This document shows, in pieces, positions 5,789 through 11,868 of a stretch of 12,240 bases of DNA. Position numbers and translations under genes: made by a program. This DNA comes from JAFGFG01 sp964442905 (GTDB lineage: Archaea; Aenigmatarchaeota; Aenigmatarchaeia; QMZP01; JAFGSV01). Where the stretch lies: contig CAYUBD010000031.1 in assembly GCA_964442905.1 (NCBI GenBank), forward strand, positions 1 to 12,240, given 5' to 3'. The stretch's first letter is position 1, and each line of letters opens with the position of its first letter. Under the pieces are notes generated by a model. That model saw only the letters and a list, made by a program, of their open reading frames with translations. It searched no databases and was not told the DNA's origin.

Positions 5789-5965
5789 TCATATCTTTTC
5801 GATGATGACGCTTCCGTCTTTCAGGACTATCCATTTCAGCCTGTCTTTGTCATTCAGCTTGAGCTTTTCGAAAACTTTCGACGGGACTGTGGTCCTCCGG
5901 CGATAATTCCTTACAGTAATGCTCGATTCATCCATGCAAATGACGTCATCGAATTCTATTTTCAT
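5789..5965 (-). CDS. AbrB/SpoVT-type DNA-binding protein, 58 residues
   Basis: Short minus-strand gene, ATG 5965 to TGA 5789. The sequence MKIEFDDVICMDESSITVRN leads into YRRRTTVPSKVFEKLKLNDK and ends DRLKWIVLKDGSVIIEKI. This is the swapped-hairpin AbrB/MazE layout: a beta strand, the basic T-(T/V)-x-P-(S/K) turn (residues 25-30), a short helix VFEKLKL, then 'D.L.W.v..dG.iii.k'. Such proteins bind DNA as dimers, as transition-state regulators or antitoxins. GGTGGTGG directly upstream (5973-5966) is a strong ribosome binding site. It is divergent from the permease gene, and no toxin gene is adjacent, so a local regulator is more likely than an antitoxin. Confidence 0.85.
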   Translation of the reverse strand: MKIEFDDVICMDESSITVRNYRRRTTVPSKVFEKLKLNDKDRLKWIVLKDGSVIIEKI

Positions 5966-5989
5966 TCCACCACCATATGATTCAATGTT

Positions 5990-6070
5990 ATATGCATATC
6001 ATATAAATACCAATCTTATACCAATACAATACCAATATACTTAAATACGATATGATGCAATACAATATCG
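5990..6070. promoter_or_regulatory. Divergent promoter/operator region between AbrB-type gene and permease
   Basis: Three identical boxes ATACCAAT start at 6007, 6018 and 6029, exactly 11 bp apart, followed directly by a TATA-like CTTAAATA (6040-6047) for the permease. An inverted repeat CGATAT/ATATCG (6048-6053, 6065-6070) brackets the likely start site. For the minus-strand gene, TTTATATG (6007-6000) can serve as TATA, next to a palindrome ATATGCATAT (5990-5999). The layout suggests shared control of the two genes; the binding protein is not known. Confidence 0.55.
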
Positions 6071-6080
6071 GTGTGATTTC

Positions 6081-6839
6081 ATGGGGATATCAATTGTATT
6101 GCTTCTCGTGTCATCCATAATGGCTTTCATTATGGAATATGTAGATTCTTCTTTGGGTATGGGTTATGGCACGGTGCTTTCTCCTGCTCTGATAATAATG
6201 GGATTCAACCCTCTTCTCGCGGTGCCTTCGATACTGCTGTCCCAGGCCGCAGGAGGTTTTACGGCGTCATTATTTCATCACAGGCTGAAGAATGCGGATT
6301 TCAGGAAAAGGTCAAAGGATTCATTTGTAGTTTATGTGATAGCAGGTTCTGGTATAGCAGTTACCGTTATTGCAGCAGTGATTGCCATAAACATGCCGAA
6401 ATTGTATCTGAACACATACATCGGATTGTTGGTTGGCGCTATGGGACTGATATTGATTTCCAATGTGATGTTCAGGTTCACATGGAAGAAAATTGCCTTT
6501 GTGGGTGTGTTAAGCTCATTCAATAAAGGCATGTCAGGTGGTGGGTTTGGCCCGGTAGTCACAGGCGGGCAGGTGATAGCCGGGCAGAATCAGAAGAATG
6601 CCATAGGATGCACGACATTGGCGGAAGCGCCTATATGCATAGCAGGATTTGCTGTGTTTCTTCTGATAAACGGGATCGCGAACTGGTGGCTTCCATTGGC
6701 TCTTACAATCGGCGCAGTAGCAGCTGCTCCACTGGGCGCATTAACTACAAGAAGGCTTGGTTCGAGTAAATATCGCAGGCTTCTTGGGATCCTGATATTG
6801 GCACTTGGATTATGGACCCTGCTGAAAGTATGGCTATAG
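6081..6839 (+). CDS. TSUP-family membrane permease (TauE/SafE-like, sulfite/sulfonate-type anion exporter)
   Basis: Integral membrane protein of 252 residues with about eight hydrophobic segments in two half-repeats. Each half carries the small-residue motif typical of the family: SSLGMGYGTVLSPALIIMG near residue 23 and SSFNKGMSGGGFGPVVTGGQ near residue 145, the second followed by IGCTTLAEAPIC. Family members move sulfite, sulfoacetate, taurine-derived or other organic anions; the substrate cannot be predicted here. The ATG at 6081 follows GGTGTGAT (6070-6077). No sulfur gene is in view. The divergent AbrB-type gene and phased boxes suggest regulated expression. It ends 10 bases from the 3' end of the convergent tRNA-Gly. 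Confidence 0.9.
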   Translation: MGISIVLLLVSSIMAFIMEYVDSSLGMGYGTVLSPALIIMGFNPLLAVPSILLSQAAGGFTASLFHHRLKNADFRKRSKDSFVVYVIAGSGIAVTVIAAVIAINMPKLYLNTYIGLLVGAMGLILISNVMFRFTWKKIAFVGVLSSFNKGMSGGGFGPVVTGGQVIAGQNQKNAIGCTTLAEAPICIAGFAVFLLINGIANWWLPLALTIGAVAAAPLGALTTRRLGSSKYRRLLGILILALGLWTLLKVWL

Positions 6840-6849
6840 TTTATGAAAT

Positions 6850-7050
6850 GCGTCGGCCGGGATTCCCAGCAGCCTTTTAGAGTCTTCCGACTTCTCCCAA
6901 AAGCCCGCACGCCAAAACCCCATGAAGGGAGCCTCGCGTTAGCGTGCTTCCGGAGCGCGCTTTTGGGCGTTTACTGTCCAAAAGGGTGCATTTGAACCCG
7001 GGTTATAGCGTTGGCAACGCCATGTCATAACCAGACTAAACTACCGACGC
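6850..7050 (-). tRNA. tRNA-Gly(GCC) with a 127-nt intron in the T-loop (59/60)
   Basis: Acceptor strands GCGTCGG (7050-7044) and CCGACGC (6857-6851) pair fully; the discriminator is A (6850) and CCA is not encoded. The anticodon stem TGGCG/CGCTA closes the loop TTGCCAA with anticodon GCC. The 5' exon continues through variable loop TAAC and CCGGG-TTCAAA (7001-6991). The remaining T-CCCGG-acceptor lies 127 nt downstream (from 6863). Joining them restores the archaeal T-arm CCGGG-TTCAAAT-CCCGG and a 74-nt tRNA. The D-stem is weak (one T-T mismatch at 13/22). Identity as Gly rests on anticodon and acceptor/discriminator. A TATA box sits at the right distance upstream, so the gene looks functional. 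Confidence 0.9.
6864..6990 (-). other. T-loop intron of tRNA-Gly(GCC), 127 nt, structured
   Basis: Junctions form a full bulge-helix-bulge. The outer helix is the T-stem CCGGG/CCCGG. The central 4-bp helix pairs T54-A57 (TTCA, 6996-6993) with intron TGGG (6869-6866), two pairs being G-U. Both bulges read AA|T with the cut after the second base. The inner helix pairs GCA-C-CCTTTTGG (6989-6978) with CTAAAAGG-C-TGC (6881-6870), 11 pairs around one C-C mismatch. Inside are CCCAAAAGC/GCTTTGGG (one A bulged), GCACGC/GCGTGC, CCC-TTCAT-GGG and AGTC-GGAA-GACT, the last with a GNRA tetraloop. No open reading frame of note. Confidence 0.82.
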
Positions 7051-7071
7051 GTGTGTTACTGTATTGTGTCA

Positions 7072-7082
7072 GTATTTATATA
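7072..7082 (-). promoter_or_regulatory. TATA box of tRNA-Gly
   Basis: Minus strand ATATAAATACT, centred about 27 bp upstream of the tRNA 5' end at 7050. The rest of 7051-7131 holds nothing else that I can support. Confidence 0.6.
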
Positions 7083-7131
7083 ATTATATTCGTCAGTCAT
7101 GGGGATTGAAAACGATAGCAGAAACTGAAGG

Positions 7132-7782
7132 TTATCCGAACATCTTTCTGACACTTTCTATCGAACTGTTGCTTGCAAGTACCAGTATCTTCTCTCCTAA
7201 AACGATCTCTGTTGAGGGTTCGGGAATGACGAGCTTTCCTTTCCTATAGACCGCCACTATGAAAGAGCCCTTCGGGTATTCTATGTCCTTCACCTTCTTG
7301 CCTTTCACCTTTGACTTTTCTGTGACATCGAATTCAAGAATAGCCGCTTCGCCGCGCCCTATGAATGCCAGGTCCACAACCTCGGGCTTTGTTATCATCT
7401 CCTCTATGTAATGGGCAGCCGCCCTTTCGGGATGTATGACCGTGTCTACGCCCAGGTTCCTGAAGGTCTCCTCGGACTCGCTCCTCTCGACCCTCGCGGC
7501 CGTCTTGCAGGAGCGCATCTTCTTGGCGTTCAGGCATATGAGAAGGTTGTCGCTCTCGTTCGGGGTAACCGCGACCACCACATCGGCCTTCTCGAGGCCA
7601 GCCTCATGTATTATTTTGGGGTCGGTGGCGTTGCCTTCTATGACGGTCGCATTGAGTTCCTCTGCGAGCTTTTCTGCCGCCTCGTGGTCTTTCTCTATGA
7701 TAACGACGTCATGCTTCTCACTAGCCAGGTCCTCGACAAGGCTGTTGACCATCTTCCCCCCTCCGCAGACTATAACGTACAT
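7132..7782 (-). CDS. trkA: TrkA-type potassium uptake regulatory subunit (RCK_N + RCK_C)
   Basis: Cytoplasmic NAD(H)/nucleotide-binding regulator that gates the TrkH potassium channel-transporter. 216 residues hold one RCK_N Rossmann domain (about 1-125) and one RCK_C/TrkA_C domain (about 135-216), the usual single-unit archaeal form. Visible are the nucleotide loop CGGGKMV (residues 6-12), the acidic end of the second strand VVIIEKD, NATVIEGNATD, ADVVVAVTPNESDNLL and the FRNLGVDTVIHPE-RAA motif. The third glycine of GxGxxG is a valine here. The ATG at 7782 directly follows the trkH stop and has GGAGAT five bases upstream, so the two are co-transcribed. Confidence 0.95.
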   Translation of the reverse strand: MYVIVCGGGKMVNSLVEDLASEKHDVVIIEKDHEAAEKLAEELNATVIEGNATDPKIIHEAGLEKADVVVAVTPNESDNLLICLNAKKMRSCKTAARVERSESEETFRNLGVDTVIHPERAAAHYIEEMITKPEVVDLAFIGRGEAAILEFDVTEKSKVKGKKVKDIEYPKGSFIVAVYRKGKLVIPEPSTEIVLGEKILVLASNSSIESVRKMFG

Positions 7783-7783
7783 T

Positions 7784-9178
7784 TTATCTCCTCATCAGTA
7801 TCGCGCTCACAAAGACGAGGACTGACCATATTTCAAGGCGTCCCGTGAGCATGTTAATAATTAGCATTGCTTTTCCTATAAATATCATATCGCCGTTGGC
7901 AAGACCCATGGTCAGTCCCATGTTTCCCTGGGCCGAAACAACGTCAAAGATACTTTCAGTGAGAGGATAACCCTGGGAGACCAGGACACCGACCCCGAAT
8001 GCTATGAAAATGAGGTACAGCACTATGAATATCAGTATGCATTTTATATGCTCGTCATCGAATTTCTGCGAGCCTAACCTCTTCGTGATAACCACGTGAG
8101 GTGTCGATATCTTCCTGAGGTTCCAATAGAAGGACTTCATCATGACGCCTACCCTGAAGACCTTTATGCCGCTGGCAGTGGAACCTGAAGATCCCCCGAT
8201 GAGCATGACTATGATTATGATAAAGATGGGAAACGTATTCCAGCCTGTAATATCCTGCGTGCCGAATCCTGTCGATGTTATTGCCGATATGGAATGAAAC
8301 GCGGAATATCTCAGGTCCAGCCACGGGGATATCAGTAGGCATGATAAAACAAGGACCATCACCATGCCTGCCAGTTGTGTATCCCTTATGAATTTCCTTC
8401 TTTCACCTTTCAGCAGCCTGTAATGGGAAAGGAAGCTGATGCCTCCGAGCATCATGAGGAACATTATCACAATCTCTATGAAAATGTTGTCATAAGCTCC
8501 TATGCTTGCGTTCTTTACGCTCATGCCTCCGGTTGCAAGGGCTGTCATGGAATGGTTGACTGAATCGAAAAATGGCATTCCTGCAATCATGAGAAGCACT
8601 ACACCGAGAACCGTGTATGAAAGGTATATCCACCACAGGCTCTTGCCCGTGTTCATTATGTTCGGCCTTAGACGTTCTTCCCTTGCCTCAGCGATGTAAA
8701 GCGAACCGCCCATGCTGAGCATGCCCGTCAGAACGGCCACAACGAGCCCTATGCCACCCAGCCACTGCATCAGAGACCTCCATAACAGGATAGACATCGG
8801 GGCGCTCTCGACGTCTGCTATGACCGTGAAACCCGTGGTCGTCCACGCTGAGACCGATTCGAATACGGCGTCTATCCATGGAAGATCCATGTAGAGGACG
8901 AACGGTATGGCGCCAAGTGTGCTCATCGCTACCCACACGAGGACAACGGTCATCATCGCGTGCCTGAGCGTCCCCTCAGTATTCATCTCTATTCTGCTTC
9001 TGATGAGGTAGGATGACAGAACCACTATGAACCCTATCGAAGCGAAACCCGGGATGAGAGAAAATTCAAGGGTCAGAAGTGAGGATATAACCGGGATGAA
9101 GAAAAGAAGTCCCATGTAGCTCATGGTCCAGAAGAAATTCCCGAGAATCACGGTAAAATCTGACCTGTAAAGGACCAT
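7784..9178 (-). CDS. trkH: TrkH-type potassium uptake membrane subunit
   Basis: Polytopic membrane protein importing K+, complete at 464 residues. It has the four M1-P-M2 units of the Trk/Ktr/HKT superfamily. The pore-loop segments are ESVSAWTTTGFTV (about 107-119), HSMTALATGGMSV (209-221), HSISAITSTGFGT (295-307) and DVVSAQGNMGLTMG (412-425), each with the selectivity-filter glycine. GGSSGSTASGIKVFR (328-342) and the C-terminal MLTGRLEIWSVLV are further family marks. The start ATG 9178 has no ribosome binding site; TTTTTTATGG centred about 25 bp upstream fits leaderless transcription. It precedes trkA with no intergenic space. Confidence 0.95.
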   Translation of the reverse strand: MVLYRSDFTVILGNFFWTMSYMGLLFFIPVISSLLTLEFSLIPGFASIGFIVVLSSYLIRSRIEMNTEGTLRHAMMTVVLVWVAMSTLGAIPFVLYMDLPWIDAVFESVSAWTTTGFTVIADVESAPMSILLWRSLMQWLGGIGLVVAVLTGMLSMGGSLYIAEAREERLRPNIMNTGKSLWWIYLSYTVLGVVLLMIAGMPFFDSVNHSMTALATGGMSVKNASIGAYDNIFIEIVIMFLMMLGGISFLSHYRLLKGERRKFIRDTQLAGMVMVLVLSCLLISPWLDLRYSAFHSISAITSTGFGTQDITGWNTFPIFIIIIVMLIGGSSGSTASGIKVFRVGVMMKSFYWNLRKISTPHVVITKRLGSQKFDDEHIKCILIFIVLYLIFIAFGVGVLVSQGYPLTESIFDVVSAQGNMGLTMGLANGDMIFIGKAMLIINMLTGRLEIWSVLVFVSAILMRR

Positions 9179-9197
9179 TATAATAATTGTGGCTGTC

Positions 9198-9209
9198 CAT
9201 AAAAAACTG
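9198..9209 (-). promoter_or_regulatory. TATA-like/oligo-T element upstream of trkH
   Basis: Minus strand AGTTTTTTATGG, about 25 bp before the trkH ATG. It can act as the trkH TATA box and, by its six T, as the terminator of the small gene upstream. The 57-base gap has nothing else. Confidence 0.4.
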
Positions 9210-9235
9210 ATGCAGCCGAAAGCGTGCAGAAATTA

Positions 9236-9532
9236 TCATCCGAATATGGCGCCGAAACCCTCGGCTGCGCTGGATTCCTGCCCCTCTATGGCGCTGGTGA
9301 CCTCATCGAAGTCCTTGCCCTTGAGCTCTTTTGCTACATCTTTCAGCAATTCCCTGGCTTTCTTGATCGCTTCCTCGCCGCCGTCCAGGAGCACGTAATA
9401 GCCCTCTTTGTCCTTTCCTATTGCAGAGTTATCCCTGGCTGTTATGGACTGCTTTGAGACCAATTCGTCTGCGTACAGCTTTGTCTTGGCGCCGCCGAAC
9501 TTGTCCTTCTCTATGAAAAACACCGCTTTCAT
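9236..9532 (-). CDS. Small protein of unknown function between cca and trkH
   Basis: 98 residues, not recognised. It starts MKAVFFIEKDKFGGAKTKLY, a predicted beta strand followed by a helix, and contains DELVSKQSITARDNSAIGKD and YYVLLDGGEEAIKKARELLK, i.e. a strand, a glycine turn and a long amphipathic helix. This alternation resembles a small alpha/beta (ferredoxin-like) domain. The last 20 residues are Ala/Gly/Ser-rich (ESSAAEGFGAIFG) and likely flexible. No signal peptide, membrane segment or cysteine. GAGGTG about 6 bases before ATG 9532 and a gap of only 25 bases after cca indicate co-transcription with cca. Confidence 0.85.
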   Translation of the reverse strand: MKAVFFIEKDKFGGAKTKLYADELVSKQSITARDNSAIGKDKEGYYVLLDGGEEAIKKARELLKDVAKELKGKDFDEVTSAIEGQESSAAEGFGAIFG

Positions 9533-9557
9533 GAAAACACCTCACTTGTGAGATTAC

Positions 9558-10961
9558 TTAGAGAATCTTGTTTTTAAAGTAATCGCTAAGGAAGAACGCG
9601 AACTCGCTGCTCCCCTCAGCTTTTTTTATGATCATCCTGTCCGTGAGAAGAGAAAAGTCCTTTGAAAGACTTTCTGCTATGTGGGAAGCGATGCCCTCCT
9701 TTAAAAGAATGCTCTTTTTTACGCTGAGGGAATGTTCGACGAACTTATCAGCATCAGTGAACTGACGTTTGACTTCTGTGACCAGGTTCTTTCCCTCGAC
9801 CCATATCCTGCCTATGTCCTTGTACTTTTTTGTGAATTCATCGCTGTGCTTCTTTGAGAATGTCGGCGGACCGATAAGCTTTTTTATCTTCGGCAGGCTC
9901 CAGACCTCCAGCTCCAGAAATATAATGCCGTCCTTCTCGTCGCACCAGACGGCCTGCCCTATGACACGGAAATCGGCATCCTCTAACATATTTTTTAGTC
10001 TTTTTGCACTCCTTCTCATCTGCGGGTATATGATGTCATCAACCACATCCGGACGTCCGAAAAGTATGGATATTATCATGGTCTTTCTCTCATTGATGGC
10101 TTTCGATAACCCATTTACGTTAACCGCCCTGCCTGGTTTGAAGTATTTTTCAGCAGGCTCCTTCAGGAAGGATTTTGCGCCCTCCTTGAACTTCTCGAAG
10201 TTCGCAGGCGAGAGCGCCGCTGCAACGTTCCTGTTCCTGTCCACCGGATCTATGACTATGAGCGGCTGGTCCGGGTATTTGCCATGCACATCGGGCTTCT
10301 TGCCTTTGTGGTGGGATTTGAGGTCTATGAACACCTCTCCGGCCTCCCATTTACCCGCCTCGATAAGGAGGTTCTTGAAGCTCCTGTACTTGATTATGAG
10401 CAGCTCGGAAAGGTATCCGGAAAAACCCTCTACGCGCAGGTCGGACCCGTACACTCCTATGCCTTTGCAGAACTGCTTGAGCAGGCGTACTTCAGATGGA
10501 AGTTCCGGTGTGAGGTTCTTCAGGATGTAGCGGTTGTGATGCGGCGTCCTGTCCACTGCGGACTTTATTTTGCCCGCGTCCCTGATGTCGTAGCATGGGA
10601 CAAGATCCATGGCGTATTCTCCGATAGCTGCCCTGATGTAGGGATGCTCTGCATAGGCTATCTCGTATGTGCCTTTCAGCGACTTCACTATCTTCTTTCC
10701 TATATCAAGACCCATCTTTTCCAGGTTCTCCCTTGTGACTGATTCCGGGAACAGTATGAATATGTCGAATTCCTTTTTGTCCGGAAGCCATGTGTCCCTG
10801 AGATAGGATCCTGCAAGTGTGTAGTTCAGCTTAAGCGGCTTTATGATATCCTCCGTGGCCTTCTTTATGGATGCAAGCGCTTTGTTTGTCTCATTGCGCA
10901 ACACATCGTCGGGTGTTATCCTTTTTAGAACCTTTTCGAGAACGGCTTCGGCCTTCTTCAT
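9558..10961 (-). CDS. cca: CCA-adding enzyme (archaeal class I tRNA nucleotidyltransferase)
   Basis: Adds the 3' CCA to tRNAs using CTP and ATP without a nucleic acid template; needed here because neither tRNA gene in the window encodes CCA. 467 residues, close to the family length. The nucleotidyltransferase core shows LAGSYLRDTWLPDKKEFDIF with catalytic E64 and D66, and the third carboxylate D119 in AMDLVPCYD. TPHHNRYI and VRLLKQFCKGIGVYGSDLRVEGFSGYLSELLI belong to the central domain, followed by the tail and body domains with FLELEVW and KKHSDEFTKKY. The ATG at 10961 is leaderless-like: a TATA-like CATATTAA lies about 25 bp upstream with no ribosome binding site. Confidence 0.96.
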   Translation of the reverse strand: MKKAEAVLEKVLKRITPDDVLRNETNKALASIKKATEDIIKPLKLNYTLAGSYLRDTWLPDKKEFDIFILFPESVTRENLEKMGLDIGKKIVKSLKGTYEIAYAEHPYIRAAIGEYAMDLVPCYDIRDAGKIKSAVDRTPHHNRYILKNLTPELPSEVRLLKQFCKGIGVYGSDLRVEGFSGYLSELLIIKYRSFKNLLIEAGKWEAGEVFIDLKSHHKGKKPDVHGKYPDQPLIVIDPVDRNRNVAAALSPANFEKFKEGAKSFLKEPAEKYFKPGRAVNVNGLSKAINERKTMIISILFGRPDVVDDIIYPQMRRSAKRLKNMLEDADFRVIGQAVWCDEKDGIIFLELEVWSLPKIKKLIGPPTFSKKHSDEFTKKYKDIGRIWVEGKNLVTEVKRQFTDADKFVEHSLSVKKSILLKEGIASHIAESLSKDFSLLTDRMIIKKAEGSSEFAFFLSDYFKNKIL

Positions 10962-11034
10962 GTTTATTCTTTGGGTAAATTGGTTAATATGTTTGGAGCT
11001 GGATTTTTATTTACAGATTCTAAAAATTCATATT
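10962..11034. promoter_or_regulatory. Divergent promoter region between cca and the CBS-domain gene
   Basis: 73 bases serve both genes. For cca, minus-strand CATATTAACCAATT (10990-10977) gives a TATA-like box about 25 bp before the ATG. It includes one copy of the TTAACCAAT motif seen at other promoters in the window. For the plus-strand gene, GATTTTTATTTAC (11002-11014) lies 22-33 bp before ATG 11035. Both genes appear to have very short leaders or none. Confidence 0.5.
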
Positions 11035-11868
11035 ATGTTAAAGCTCGGCATGGATAAGACCCTGAAGATTTCCGACTGGCTGAAGAAGGATGCCACGGTT
11101 CTGTATATTTCATCCAAAGCTCCGGTCAGCTGCAGGATGGACCAGAGGCTTGAGGAAGTCATTCCTGTACTTGCCGATCAGTATCGGAGGTTGCCGGTTT
11201 TGAACAATGACAGCCATGTGAGGGGCATGCTTTCCGCAACGGATATACTGCGTGTGCTTTTAAGACTTGAGAAGAAGCACCGGGCCAAAAGCCTCACTGA
11301 CGTGAAGGTAAAGAGCGCCATGTCGTCGCATCTCCTTGATATTGACAAGAACATGCACCTTGAGGACGTTCTGGATTTCTTCAAGAAGCACAGGAAGGGC
11401 GCTTATCCCATAGTTTACCGTAAGTGCCTTGTCGGTGTCGTATCTGAATGGGACATAGTCAGGCAGATAAGAGGCAAGACCGGCATAAAAATTTCAGACG
11501 TCATGGTGAGGAGACCCATGGTTTCACAGGAGCATAACTCAGTTGCAGACGTATCCCGGATGCTGGCCGTTGGTGGATTCAGGAGGCTGCCTGTCGTGAA
11601 AAACGGTATATTGACTGGTGTGGTAACGCCGCGCGATGTACTGGCATTCCTGAAGGACAACAGGCTTCTGAATAAGCTGCAGAGCCAGAAAGATGATGTA
11701 ACGAGTATAATGAAGAGGGATGTCATAACAGTGGAACCGGATATGGACCTCCATGAAGCCGTGAAGGTCATGATTTCCAAGAAGATAGGGGGTCTGCCTG
11801 TAGTTGATGACCATGAACTCATGGGAATAATCACGGAAAGGGACATAGTGGACGTGGTTGAGTTTTGA
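11035..11868 (+). CDS. Protein with four CBS domains (two Bateman modules)
   Basis: Soluble, 277 residues made entirely of four CBS domains. CBS1 starts around residue 20 (ISSKAPVSCRMDQRLEEVIPVLADQYRRLPVL...GMLSATDIL). CBS2 is VKSAMSSHLLDIDKNMHLEDVLDF...GVVSEWDIV. CBS3 is ISDVMVRRPMVSQEHNSVADVSRML...GVVTPRDVL. CBS4 is VTSIMKRDVITVEPDMDLHEAVKVM...GIITERDIV. Each ends with the G-hydrophobic-(S/T)-x-x-D-(I/V) signature that contacts adenine nucleotides, suggesting sensing of AMP/ATP, SAM or similar. No catalytic domain is attached. I start at ATG 11035, about 25 bp after a TATA box and thus probably leaderless; the frame stays open further upstream, but that part overlaps cca on the other strand and lacks domain features. 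ATG 11050 is an alternative. Confidence 0.92.
   Translation: MLKLGMDKTLKISDWLKKDATVLYISSKAPVSCRMDQRLEEVIPVLADQYRRLPVLNNDSHVRGMLSATDILRVLLRLEKKHRAKSLTDVKVKSAMSSHLLDIDKNMHLEDVLDFFKKHRKGAYPIVYRKCLVGVVSEWDIVRQIRGKTGIKISDVMVRRPMVSQEHNSVADVSRMLAVGGFRRLPVVKNGILTGVVTPRDVLAFLKDNRLLNKLQSQKDDVTSIMKRDVITVEPDMDLHEAVKVMISKKIGGLPVVDDHELMGIITERDIVDVVEF

Noticed and set aside
5789..5965. AbrB-type protein as antitoxin of a toxin-antitoxin pair.
   Set aside because: No toxin-like frame (PIN, MazF or RelE type) lies next to it; the neighbours are a propeller gene and a permease.
7744..7764. Valine in place of the third glycine in TrkA's GxGxxG as evidence of a non-functional sensor.
   Set aside because: RCK domains tolerate variation there, and the rest of the nucleotide site (acidic residue at the second strand end, VIEGNATD) is intact.
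7411..7848. Plus-strand frames opposite trkA.
   Set aside because: Antisense to a clear RCK-domain gene with intact motifs; no supporting start signals.
9769..10530. Plus-strand open frame of 253 codons.
   Set aside because: Lies antisense within cca and has no recognisable domain or start signals; a shadow of a well-supported gene.
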